From contig CAIYWC010000195.1 of NCBI GenBank assembly GCA_903929795.1, positions 1 to 64,000 on the forward strand: a stretch of 64,000 nucleotides of DNA. Direction: 5' to 3'. Both the position numbers and the translations under genes were made by a program. The stretch is from an uncultured Myxococcales bacterium. GTDB lineage: Bacteria > Myxococcota_A > UBA9042. The notes beneath the pieces are model-generated. The model saw only the letters and a list, made by a program, of their open reading frames with translations, was not told the origin of the DNA and made no database searches. Below, piece by piece: positions 46,401 through 54,149 of the stretch. Numbering within the stretch: the stretch's first letter is position 1; each line of letters begins with the position of its first letter.

Positions 46401-47026
46401 AGCAGGATGTGGCTGCAGCCGATCTTGGCGTCGCACACGTCTTGCGTGCACTTGTTCGCGTCGTCGCAGGAGACGGCGCCGTGGGTGCAGCCGCTGGCGC
46501 TGGCGCAGCCGTCGCTGGTGCACGCGTCGCCGTCGTCGCACGCGGTTGCGGCTTGCGCGATGTGCACGCAGCCGGTCGCGTCGTCGCACAGGTCGACGGT
46601 GCACGCGTCGCCGTCCTTGCACGCGTCCGCGCTCCAAGGCGTGTGGCTGCAGCCGGTCGCGGGCACGCAGCTGTCCGTGGTGCACGCCTTGCCGTCATCG
46701 CATTGGCTGGCGGAGGTGCAGCCGCTGTCCGGCGTCACATCCGCGGCGGCGTCGGGCGCCCACGTGTCGACGTCCGCGACGCTCACCGCGTCTGCCGCGT
46801 CCGTGCCCGGTTCAGCGGTATCCGCATCGGCGAAGGCGTCGGTGGTGGCCGAGTCGGCGGATTCCGCGTCAACCGCAGTAGTGTCAAGGACTTGTGCTGC
46901 ATCAGCGGGTGGCAGGTCACCGCCAATCCCGCCCAAGCCACACGCGGCTGTCGCAAGGCAAAGCGCCGCCGCGACCGCTCGTCGTCCCCTCGTCGCAGCC
47001 GCGCTGGGAGATCTCTCGTGCTTCAT
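43445..47026 (-). CDS. Large surface lipoprotein with Cys-rich repeats and RCC1 propeller
   Basis: 1193 residues in blocks. An export signal ends near ATAAC (about residue 29). An Asp/Ala-rich linker runs to about 100. Nine Cys-rich units (CDDGNACT.DAC...GC.H type) follow, then a roughly 350-residue beta-rich domain with propeller-like text. Five more Cys-rich units come next. The C-terminal part of about 340 residues is RCC1-like, with repeats such as GNDHTCAI..V.CWGDNSNHQLGNG and GDNHGCAL..TMQCWGQSNFGQV. Bacterial RCC1 propellers are typically extracellular. The lipobox is not canonical. It is the first of three close genes (then GT2 and S46 peptidase). Confidence 0.82.
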   Translation of the reverse strand: MKHERSPSAAATRGRRAVAAALCLATAACGLGGIGGDLPPADAAQVLDTTAVDAESADSATTDAFADADTAEPGTDAADAVSVADVDTWAPDAAADVTPDSGCTSASQCDDGKACTTDSCVPATGCSHTPWSADACKDGDACTVDLCDDATGCVHIAQAATACDDGDACTSDGCASASGCTHGAVSCDDANKCTQDVCDAKIGCSHILLAANFCDDGSACTTDACDAALGCTHASIDCSDANACTIDNCAVATGCVHAPLDPTGCSDNNACTQDFCIPPGGCVSTPFAATACDDNNACTQDACASATGCTHLALDGTPCDDGDACTSADTCAGASCGGQITRWLQAFPVPTGTGQWVGVAPRKDGSRVLIGWQQTASNPAKFQLITQRISRVGQAIGAVQPDATLDNLVIDDVATHGTDVLVHGHTTDNLLPWQPWYGLLDDNDQLAQSGVYEPYNSFWNSGVPRAAFGTTIVPSDGTAPFTRWYTAVDSLNTGAIAKHQFYTIDPGSKPMFHSLGDGNETCAAVLIQDGVLLGTCEGTTTTDYFRATFNAAGKVTGLVRTLPSSPSPITGIAASVRPDGHAWYIGRQAPGFSPVLVSTDVGSAVAQFSTLNIGSSSLVFGALPQPDGSAWLLGTTGGMAAVWRVDTNFAVVATRTYGPGAWLHGTVDADGLWLAGAAGALTLPWPSTSPGGIAARTDVWGSATCNPTDACVNLASCDDGNPCTDDWCSGGACGHVEATGCEDGSACTSGDLCFNGVCKSGAVGSCDDADSCTLDACGAQGCSHTAVANFSACDDGNFCTKTDHCYGGACVHGNVDFPGVNCENGGTCLADGRCVQAWATSIVAGNDHTCAITASSHVYCWGDNSNHQLGNGDVDASWVPLRAMVNSAVAGPTAIRMGAGNGFNVAWVDTSLGAVGWGRSDQFQADVDLGGKLLTTAPVAVASGLNNFASIGLGDNHGCALAANGTMQCWGQSNFGQVAGASAVGQSAVPIAGMTGILAIGVGGNDSCAIQSDGSVKCWGEWANAWHTGVVGDGGSASPLEVLGVSGASAIAVGKRHACATIPSLPMRCWGHNDLGQFGNGTPGTPAFAGGTAGTWDKPTQLAAGDDFTCELLNGSVNCWGDGSAGQMGNGTTAGNASPLVVPGMEQGFVQITARGQHACARRFDGAVFCWGTGGIPGMVASSVPVAVPDSLP

Positions 47027-47162
47027 TGGCCGCAATCTTGCCGGGAAATGTCGCGAAACGGAAGCCCTCCAGACGCGCCGGCGATTTGCCGCGCTTGCCG
47101 CTGGACGGATCGCTGCCTTTGCCGCAAAATGGCCTCCCGGTTGCGGGTCCGTGCAGGAGTCC

Positions 47163-48086
47163 ATGTCTACGGTTGCGGTTGTCGATATCGGGTCGAACTC
47201 GGTGTGTCTGCTCGTCGCTCGGCGCGGGGCGGACGGCGCGGTGACCGTGCTCGACAAGCTCAAGGACACGCCGCGGCTGCGCGACGAAATCGATGAGAAT
47301 GGCGTGCTGTCGGAGGTCGGTGCGGCGCGGACGCTGGCGGCGCTGCGGTTGTTCGCGCAGGTCATCGGCCAGCACAAGGCGCGCGTGCGCGTGGTGGCGA
47401 CGGCGGCGCTGCGGGCGGCATGCAATGCCCAGGACTTCATCGCCCGGGCGCAGCGGGAAGCGGGCCTCCGCGTCGAGATCGTGACCGGCGACGAGGAGGC
47501 GCGGCTGGCGTTTCTCGGCGCGCTGTCGGGTCTGGGCGAGCTGGACGGCGAGACAATGGTGGCGGACGTGGGCGGCGGTTCGACGGAGCTGGTGCTCGGG
47601 TTGGATGGCCGCGCGGTGCAGACCATGAGCGAGCCGCTGGGCGCGCTGACCGTGACGCGCGACTGGCTGGGACCGGATCCGGTGTCCCCGGCGGCGGTGG
47701 CCCACGCCCGCGCGCAGATCCGCGCGATGCTGACGCCGGTGGTGGACGCCTTTCGCGGCCGGCCGCAGCTGCGGGCGGTGGCGACTTCCGGGACGATTCA
47801 ATGGGTTGCGCGGATCGCGTGCGTGCAGGCGGGCGACTCGCGCCAGGACGTGCACGGGCTGGAGCTGAGCGCGGTGGCGCTGCGGCAAGTGGTCCAAGCG
47901 CTGCAAGCCGCTCCGAACCTCGCGGATCGCCTGCGGATTCCCGGGATGGATCCCAGCCGGGCGGACATCTTGCTGGGCGGCACGCTCATCTACGAGGCGC
48001 TGACCGACCTGCTGGACCTGCCGCTGTGGACGGTGTCGATGGCCGGGCTGCGGATGGGCGTGATTCACGAGCTGCTTGGCACGTAA
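47163..48086 (+). CDS. Ppx/GppA family exopolyphosphatase
   Basis: A 307-residue single-domain Ppx/GppA protein of the short type. It has the ASKHA fold motifs: VAVVDIGSNSVCLLVA (phosphate 1), ADVGGGSTELVLG (phosphate 2), VATSGT and an adenosine-type GGTLIYEAL. It lacks the C-terminal HD domains of long Ppx. It probably hydrolyses polyphosphate or (p)ppGpp. The start has CAGGAG upstream, and the longer in-frame extension is a shadow of the Cys-rich gene. It ends next to the stop of aat with no intergenic base. Confidence 0.9.
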   Translation: MSTVAVVDIGSNSVCLLVARRGADGAVTVLDKLKDTPRLRDEIDENGVLSEVGAARTLAALRLFAQVIGQHKARVRVVATAALRAACNAQDFIARAQREAGLRVEIVTGDEEARLAFLGALSGLGELDGETMVADVGGGSTELVLGLDGRAVQTMSEPLGALTVTRDWLGPDPVSPAAVAHARAQIRAMLTPVVDAFRGRPQLRAVATSGTIQWVARIACVQAGDSRQDVHGLELSAVALRQVVQALQAAPNLADRLRIPGMDPSRADILLGGTLIYEALTDLLDLPLWTVSMAGLRMGVIHELLGT

Positions 48087-48800
48087 TCAAAGCACCGGCC
48101 CATATTTCAGCGCCTCGTCCAGCCGCCACGGCCCCGGCGGAATCGGCATCGCCGCCGCGTGATCCAACTCGGCAAGGAACGCCGCACGCGGCATCCGGTG
48201 TGCGCCCAGCGCCGCGAGATGCGGCGTCTCGACCTGGGCGTCCAGCAGCGTGAAGCCCCAGCGCGCGAGCTGCTGGCACAGCGTCACAAGCGCGATTTTA
48301 CTGGCGTTATCGGCGCGCGCGAACATGGACTCGCCGCAAAACATGCCGCCAATCGCCATGCCGTAGAGCCCGCCCACGAGCAGGCCGTCCTGCCACGCCT
48401 CCGCGCTGTGCGCCCAGCCGCGGCGGTTCAGCTCCGTGAACGCCGCGCGCAGCTCCGGCGTCAGCCACGTGCCGTCCTGACCCGGGCGCGGCGCGGTCTG
48501 GCAGCCGGCGATCACCTGCGCGAACGCCGAGTCCAGACGAATCTCAAACGGCCGGCGGCGAATCGCCTTGCCCAGCGAGCGGTTGATCCGCACTTCGCTC
48601 GGCCGCAGCACAAAGCGCTCCGGCGGCGAGTGCCACAGCAGCGGATAGCCCTCGCACGGCCAGGGAAAAATCCCTTTGGAATACGCGGCGATCAGCCGCT
48701 CCGGCCGTACGTCGCCGCCGATCGCAATCACCCCCGACGGCTCTGCGCGGCGCGGATCCGGAAAGGTGAAATCGCTGGATTGGAGGCGAAAAACCGGCAT
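48087..48800 (-). CDS. aat: Leucyl/phenylalanyl-tRNA--protein transferase
   Basis: 237 residues spanning the entire Aat family: IAIGGDVRPERLIAAYSKGIFPW, WHSPPERFVL, TWLTPELRAAFTELNRRGWAHSAEAW and GGLYGMAIGGMFCGESMF, then LLDAQVETPHLAALGA. It adds Leu or Phe to N-terminal Arg or Lys of proteins, marking them for ClpAP through the N-degron pathway. No clpS or clpA lies in the window. The stop abuts the stop of the convergent Ppx gene. The lipoprotein gene upstream on the same strand ends nine bases before this start. Confidence 0.96.
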   Translation of the reverse strand: MPVFRLQSSDFTFPDPRRAEPSGVIAIGGDVRPERLIAAYSKGIFPWPCEGYPLLWHSPPERFVLRPSEVRINRSLGKAIRRRPFEIRLDSAFAQVIAGCQTAPRPGQDGTWLTPELRAAFTELNRRGWAHSAEAWQDGLLVGGLYGMAIGGMFCGESMFARADNASKIALVTLCQQLARWGFTLLDAQVETPHLAALGAHRMPRAAFLAELDHAAAMPIPPGPWRLDEALKYGPVL

Positions 48801-48809
48801 CGGCGCAGG

Positions 48810-49874
48810 CTACTTGGCCGGCGCCCGCCAAGTCACGAGGAATTTCTGCGCGGCCTTCTGCGTCGACTCGACGTTTTTGCGGTTCGGGTCCTTCTGGCCG
48901 CGCTCGTCTTTCGGCGTCTTCTCGTAGCGGTCATAGCCCGCCTCGATGGCCTTGAGCGACGCGTCGACTGCGTTGAAAAAGCCATCGATTTCAGCCTTCT
49001 GCTTGGCGTCGGCCGTCAGCGCGGCCAGCCGCGCCCGGTCCTGCTGCAGCCGCTTGCGCGGGATCGCCACCCAGGTCCGCAGCGCGGTCATCTTCGGCAT
49101 GTCATAGCCTTCCCACGACTTGTTGGCAAAGCGGTCGTAAGCATTGAGGAAATCGTCTACAAGCCAAGCGTAGTGGTCCACCAGCTGCGCCTTGAACGCC
49201 GCGGCGTCCAGCGCCTTCGCCACCACCGCCGGATCGTCGTCGGGCAGGGTGCCATCGGGCCATTGCGCAATAATTCCAGCGGATTTGTCCACGTCCATGC
49301 CCACGGTCCGCACCCGGTCGGCGCTCGTCTTTGCCAGGTCCGTGACCAGCTGAATTTCCGGCGCGCCCACTTTCTTGGTCATGAACGAGAACACGCGGAA
49401 GAACTCCAGCTGCTCCATGCCGCTTGCGATAAACCGGTCCAGCTGCGCGTTCTTGCCGATGTGCTCCTGCGCCAAATTGCGCAGAATTTTCAGGGGTCCG
49501 CGCTTTTTCTTCTCCGGGCTGCCATCCATGCAGACTTCATCCATCTCCGTGATATTGACGAATTCCACGTTGCGCCGCCGCATCTTCTCGAACTGGAACG
49601 GCACCAGATAGTCGTTGCGGCACGTCTGCAGGTCGGCCTCCGCCAGCCGGACCTGCTCCTTGATCGCCGCGGCCCATGTGTGCGCCACTTCCACCGGCTT
49701 TTCCTCAGGCACCGCCTCAATCTTGCCGATGTCCAGGTCCACGTGCTCGGGCTTGGCAAACGCCTGCGCCATCGGGTCATTTTTGTCCATCGGCTTGCGC
49801 TCGCACGCGGGCAGGAGCGCGAGAAACGTCAGACAGACGACGAGGTTGCGGGTCAATTGGCGCAGCGACTTCAT
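48810..49874 (-). CDS. Helical lipoprotein, possibly DUF3829-like
   Basis: A 354-residue lipoprotein (signal ends LLPAC, Cys24). After a short Lys/Asp/Pro segment the chain is almost all helix, with many charged residues. It includes NDYLVPFQFEKMRRRNVEF, TEMDEVCMDGSPEKKKRG and QLVDHYAWLVDDFLNAYDRFAN. Length and pattern resemble DUF3829-type periplasmic lipoproteins, but I cannot confirm membership. It sits nine bases before aat on the same strand, so the two may be co-transcribed. Confidence 0.75.
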   Translation of the reverse strand: MKSLRQLTRNLVVCLTFLALLPACERKPMDKNDPMAQAFAKPEHVDLDIGKIEAVPEEKPVEVAHTWAAAIKEQVRLAEADLQTCRNDYLVPFQFEKMRRRNVEFVNITEMDEVCMDGSPEKKKRGPLKILRNLAQEHIGKNAQLDRFIASGMEQLEFFRVFSFMTKKVGAPEIQLVTDLAKTSADRVRTVGMDVDKSAGIIAQWPDGTLPDDDPAVVAKALDAAAFKAQLVDHYAWLVDDFLNAYDRFANKSWEGYDMPKMTALRTWVAIPRKRLQQDRARLAALTADAKQKAEIDGFFNAVDASLKAIEAGYDRYEKTPKDERGQKDPNRKNVESTQKAAQKFLVTWRAPAK

Positions 49875-49951
49875 GGCGGACTCCGGTTGGTGCTGCCCGC
49901 GTTGTCGTCTGGACAGCCGGCGGTGTCAAGCGTGCGCCAGCGGACCGCGTT

Positions 49952-51061
49952 TCACTGGCTGGCCGTGACCGGCGCCGGGATTGGCACGCCGTAGTGGGCG
50001 AGCATGGAGCGGCTGAAGGTCGGCTGCGCGAGGTCGCCGCCGACTGCCCAGGCGTCGCCGACGGAGTCGATCCAGACGGCGTGGTAGGCCTGGCGCGTGT
50101 CCAAGTCGTGGTCTGGCGTGGGTACGCTGGAGGTCTGCGGCGCTTCCGGGTCCGCGCTCCAGACGCCGTCGACCGTCCGCCGCCAGATGCCCATCGCGGT
50201 TTGGTACGGGTAGCCAACCGCGATGGCCGAGCCATCGGGACGCACCGCGACGCCGTTCAGCATGTCGATCGGCGTGCCGTTCATGACCTGGCGCCACTTC
50301 GTGCCGTCGTGCTCCGCGATCACGCCGGTGCCGCCCGCGCCGCCGACGGCGACGCATAGGCTGCCGTTGCAGCTGCCGGTCAACAGCGACGAGCTGACCA
50401 CGGCGTCGTCCTTCCACGCGCTGCCGTCCCAGTGCAAAATGTGGCCGCTCATGCCGCAGATGAACACGTCGTTCGGCCCGCGGGCAAAAACCTTGAACCA
50501 TGGTGTGGTGTTCCAGCCCGCCGGCAAGCCGGTCGGCGAGGTCCAGGTCGCGCCGTCGTAGTGCCAGATGGCGCCGCAGACCTGGGTGCCGGAGCATTGC
50601 GCGGGTTCGCCGCCGACAGCCCAGACGTCGGTGTCGGAAAATGCCAAAATTCCCCACAGTTGTAGCTTGCTCGGGATGTTCTGGCGCGAGTAAGCGTTGT
50701 CCGGTCGGCTCCAGCGAATGACGAGCCCGTCCTTGCCGGCCATCCAGAAAATGCCTTTGCCATCGCCGGTTATCCACCACAGCGTGCCCAGGACCTTCAG
50801 GTTCAGCCGCGCCCACGACGTGCCGTTCCAGTTCAGGATGGTCACCGGTGTGGTCGGCGTCACTTCCTGGGCGCCGCCGACCATCCAGACGTCGTTGTCC
50901 GCCGCGCCCCACACCGAGAGCAGCGCGCCGTTGATGCCCTGCGACGGCAGGTAATCCAAGTCCCAGACGGTCTGCCAGGATTGAATGGTCGTGTCGGGCG
51001 CGGAATTGCACGCCGTCAGCGCAGCGAAGAGGGCGGTCAGGGCGAGCATCGTGTGGCGCAT
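49952..51061 (-). CDS. Beta-propeller lipoprotein A' (paralogue of the 54150-55268 protein)
   Basis: 369 residues, signal ending LTAC. The chain shows seven or so repeats with a 'W....DVWAVGG' style: SVWGAADNDVWMVGG, GILAFSDTDVWAVGG, FKVFARGPNDVFICG and VWIDSVGDAWAVGG. Each is followed by HYDG or HWDGSAW. This is a propeller of the kind found in secreted myxobacterial proteins. It shares long runs with the protein at 54150-55268, such as CGAIWHYDGATWT against CGVIWHYDGAAWT. No catalytic motif is seen. The ATG at 51061 has GGAG upstream. It is the last of four lipoprotein genes in the block. Confidence 0.8.
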   Translation of the reverse strand: MRHTMLALTALFAALTACNSAPDTTIQSWQTVWDLDYLPSQGINGALLSVWGAADNDVWMVGGAQEVTPTTPVTILNWNGTSWARLNLKVLGTLWWITGDGKGIFWMAGKDGLVIRWSRPDNAYSRQNIPSKLQLWGILAFSDTDVWAVGGEPAQCSGTQVCGAIWHYDGATWTSPTGLPAGWNTTPWFKVFARGPNDVFICGMSGHILHWDGSAWKDDAVVSSSLLTGSCNGSLCVAVGGAGGTGVIAEHDGTKWRQVMNGTPIDMLNGVAVRPDGSAIAVGYPYQTAMGIWRRTVDGVWSADPEAPQTSSVPTPDHDLDTRQAYHAVWIDSVGDAWAVGGDLAQPTFSRSMLAHYGVPIPAPVTASQ

Positions 51062-51136
51062 GGGCTTTCTCCGCAGCAAGGGCTACAGCTTAGCGCATGG
51101 GTTGCCAGTTGTCCGGCCCAGGGTCATCGCCCAGCG

Positions 51137-52603
51137 CTATTTCGGCGTCACGGCGCGCACGCGGTCGTTGAGCGTGTCGGCGATGTAGACCGTGCCGTCA
51201 GGGCCGATGCCGATGCCGAACGGCTCGTGCAGCAACGACTTTTCGGCCGGTCCGCCGTCGCCGCCAAAGCCCTTGGTGCCGCAAGTGCCAGCAAACGTGG
51301 AGATTTTTCCACCCGTGACGATGCGGATGCAGTGGTTGTCCTTGTCGGCGATGAGGATCGAGCCGTCCGCCATCACGTCCACGTCGGTGGGGCCGTTCAA
51401 CTCCGCGACCAGGGCATCGCCGCCGTCGCCGCTGTACCCCGCGGTGCCGTTGCCCACGACCGTCTGGATGGTCGGCGTCGCGCCGGTCGACAGATCCACC
51501 ATGCGAATCCGGTGGTTATACGTGTCCGCGATGTACATCTTGCCGTGCCGAATCACCATCCGGCTCGCCGGATAGGAAAACTGCAGCTTGGGACCAGCCA
51601 GGTACGCCGTCAGCGCCGGTCCGCCGTCATCCTTGGGATCGTAGCCGCCGCAGAGGTCCGGTGCCGGCAAGTTGAGCTTGGTCGGCGTGCCGTCGGGCGC
51701 CTTCTTGCACAGATCGGCCTGCGTCGCGTCGTATTGGCACACGGACGCGGTCGATGCGGGCGAGAGGTCCACGGCCCACGGCACAAGCGCGTCCTCATGG
51801 CCCTGGCCGGTGCCGCCGAACTTGCACGCGAACGTGCCAAACGTTTTGCCGTCGGGCAGCTTCAGCGGCGTGCCGCTCTTGCGGCCGGTGTCCGTGACCC
51901 AGCGCGAGCCGACGACCGTGCTGATCGTCGTCGTTTTCATGTCGATTTTGCGGATCCGCTGGTTGGACTGATCGGAAATGAACATGTCGCCGTTGGCGTC
52001 GAAATCGACCGAGGACGGCAGGTCAAACACGGCCTTGGCCGCGGGGCCGCCGTCGCCGCCAAAAGCGCGTCCGCCGGTGCCGGCGAATTCCTGAAGAATA
52101 TTCGTGGTTAAATCGACTTTCTTGATCTTGGAGTTGTGCCAGGCGGCGATCCAGAGCACGCCGGCGGCGTCAAACGCAATGCCGGTCGGGTGGTTCAGCG
52201 CTGCGTCGGTCGGGATCTCGCCCTTGCCGACGTCGCCGATGAGGCCGCTGCCGACGACCGTCGTGGTCAGCCCGGTGGTGAAGTCCAGCGAGCGGATGCG
52301 GTGGCAGTTCCAGTCGATGTAAAAGAGCATCCCGTTGGGCGCGACGGCGGCGTCCTGCGGATACTCGAGGTCGCTTTGCCAGCCCGGGACGTTGTCCGCG
52401 CCAAAGGCGTGGTAGCCGGTGCCGACGACGGTTGTGATGCAGCCCTTCTGGCCGGCGCAGCTGGGCGGCTGCGTGACCGGCGCGGCGACCGTGTAGTCTT
52501 TGGCGACCGTTTCCGTGTTGGTCGTGGTGCATGCGGGCGCAAACGCGAGCGCGCAGGCAAGCGCCAAGCGCGCGCGCGGCTCAGTCGGAAAAAGAACAGC
52601 CAT
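51137..52603 (-). CDS. NHL-repeat propeller lipoprotein B' (paralogue of the 52633-53982 protein)
   Basis: 488 residues, lipobox-like APAC near residue 25. Repeats of NHL type follow: GYHAFGADNVPGWQSDLEYPQDAAVAPNG, FGGDGGPAAKAVFDLPSSVDFDANGD, and FGGDGGPAEKSLLHEPFGIGIGPDGTVYIADTLNDRVRAV. The FGGDGGPA plus YIADT.N.RIR pattern is the hallmark of NHL propellers in secreted proteins. A Cys-rich insertion lies in the middle (CKFGGTGQGHED...DLCGGYDP). Its job is likely binding. The start has AAGGAG. It lies 29 bp after the related gene B on the same strand. Confidence 0.85.
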   Translation of the reverse strand: MAVLFPTEPRARLALACALAFAPACTTTNTETVAKDYTVAAPVTQPPSCAGQKGCITTVVGTGYHAFGADNVPGWQSDLEYPQDAAVAPNGMLFYIDWNCHRIRSLDFTTGLTTTVVGSGLIGDVGKGEIPTDAALNHPTGIAFDAAGVLWIAAWHNSKIKKVDLTTNILQEFAGTGGRAFGGDGGPAAKAVFDLPSSVDFDANGDMFISDQSNQRIRKIDMKTTTISTVVGSRWVTDTGRKSGTPLKLPDGKTFGTFACKFGGTGQGHEDALVPWAVDLSPASTASVCQYDATQADLCKKAPDGTPTKLNLPAPDLCGGYDPKDDGGPALTAYLAGPKLQFSYPASRMVIRHGKMYIADTYNHRIRMVDLSTGATPTIQTVVGNGTAGYSGDGGDALVAELNGPTDVDVMADGSILIADKDNHCIRIVTGGKISTFAGTCGTKGFGGDGGPAEKSLLHEPFGIGIGPDGTVYIADTLNDRVRAVTPK

Positions 52604-52632
52604 CGGAAACTCCTTGAACGCGGCGCGTGTGG

Positions 52633-53982
52633 CTATTTCGGCACGATGCGAATGCGCGAGTGATACATGTCGGCGATGTAGAGGTTGCCGGCGGGGTCAA
52701 AAGCGATGCCGGTGGGGTTCGCCAAGCGCGCCTGGGTCGCGGGCAGGCCGTCGCCGACTTCGGTCTCGCCGAACAAGCCCTCGCCGCTGCCGGCGACCGT
52801 CGTGATGTTGCCGACCTTGCCGCTGGTCGCGTCGATTGCGATGGCGCGAATGCGGTTGTTGTTGGTGTCTGCGACGTACAGGCGGCCATCCGGGCCCCAT
52901 GCGAGGTCGTGCGGGCGATTCAGCAAGGCTTGGTTCGCCGGGCCGTTGTCGCCGCCAAAGCCGCCAGCGACCGCTTCGGTCACGTCCTGCTGACAGGCGG
53001 TTGGATTTTTGGCCAGGTCCGTGCAGCCAGAAGCGCCGGAACCCGCGATGGTGACAACGGTTCCCGCAGCCAGGTCGATCGCGCGGATGCGGTTGTTGCC
53101 GGTGTCCGCGACGTAGAGCGTCTTGCCGTCGGCGCTGATTGCCAGACCGCCACCGGGCACGGTCGGGTTGCTGAATTCAATGAGGTCAAAGAACAAAAAC
53201 GGCGAGTTGCCCGCGGGCGGCTTGCCCAGCAGCGCAACCGGCGCCGTGTCCGATGCGGGGTCAAAGCCCGACCACGTCTGCGCGCCCAGCTTGGGCTTTT
53301 GCCCGGCGATCGTCGTGATGGTGCCGTCCGGAGCGATGCGCCGAATCGCCCAATTGCGCGAGTCCAATACGTACGCGTTGCCCGCCTGGTCCTGAACGGT
53401 GTGCGACGGCTGGTTGAACTGCGTCGTCGGCGACACGACTTTGCCGTCGCCGGCAAAGCCTGGATTGGCGCCGCAATGGGCGATGACCGCGCCGCTGGAC
53501 GGATCCCAGACGCGCAACCGGTGATTATGCCAAGCGGTCAGGACGCCGTCGCACTTGTTGGCGATCGTTGTTGAGGTCGCGGCAAAGAACAGGTCTGACG
53601 GGTGGTTGAGCTCAACAGTGAGCCCAGGCGCGCCCGCGGCGGTCTTGTCGCTCTGCGCGGGGTCGCCGTCGCCGGGAAAGCCGTCACCGATGACGTTCTC
53701 GAGCGTGTCGTCGGCGTTAACGCGGCGGATCAGGTAGTTGTTGAAATCGACGATCACCGCGTGGCCGTCGCAGTCGAACGCGAGGTCGACCGGCAAGCTG
53801 AGCCAACTGGCGCGGCGGTCAAGCTTGTCGCCGTTGTAGCCGCTGCGCGTGGAGCCGGCAAACGTGCACATGGTGCCTGACGCGCACGGCGTGTCGACCT
53901 CGACGGTCTTGGTCACGGTCGTGCACCCGGCCGCGAGCAGGATCGCGAGCGCGCGCGGGGGGAAAAGCAAGCGTTGGGACAT
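52633..53982 (-). CDS. NHL-repeat propeller lipoprotein B
   Basis: 449 residues, signal MSQRLLFPPRALAILLAAGC. About six NHL blades: RRASWLSLPVDLAFDCDGHAVIVDFNNYLIRRV, AGNAYVLDSRNWAIRRI, GKTLYVADTGNNRIRAI, FGGDNGPANQALLNRPHDLAWGPDGRLYVADTNNNRIRAI and a final NLYIADMYHSRIRIVPK. It is related to the next gene downstream (B'), with which it shares the blade pattern but not the Cys-rich insert. Surface exposure is expected from the lipobox. The 167-bp gap before it (53983-54149) is a likely place for a promoter. Confidence 0.85.
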   Translation of the reverse strand: MSQRLLFPPRALAILLAAGCTTVTKTVEVDTPCASGTMCTFAGSTRSGYNGDKLDRRASWLSLPVDLAFDCDGHAVIVDFNNYLIRRVNADDTLENVIGDGFPGDGDPAQSDKTAAGAPGLTVELNHPSDLFFAATSTTIANKCDGVLTAWHNHRLRVWDPSSGAVIAHCGANPGFAGDGKVVSPTTQFNQPSHTVQDQAGNAYVLDSRNWAIRRIAPDGTITTIAGQKPKLGAQTWSGFDPASDTAPVALLGKPPAGNSPFLFFDLIEFSNPTVPGGGLAISADGKTLYVADTGNNRIRAIDLAAGTVVTIAGSGASGCTDLAKNPTACQQDVTEAVAGGFGGDNGPANQALLNRPHDLAWGPDGRLYVADTNNNRIRAIAIDATSGKVGNITTVAGSGEGLFGETEVGDGLPATQARLANPTGIAFDPAGNLYIADMYHSRIRIVPK

Positions 53983-54149
53983 GGCAATTCCTGAGCGTGG
54001 AGGCCGAGCTATGAGGCGACGGTGAAATCCGGACGGCTTTGCAGCGTCCCGACTGCGCGGCCGTTGTCAACTGGACGCTTGAAAGATAGCAATTCGAACG
54101 GGACATTGCGCGTCTGCAGGGCGACGGCCACGCGTGGGCTGGCAGCTGG

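Noticed and set aside
43553-47296. A 1247-codon open frame on the plus strand
   Set aside because: It is the mirror of the Cys-rich/RCC1 lipoprotein. Its text is a periodic image of the repeats with no start site or domain.
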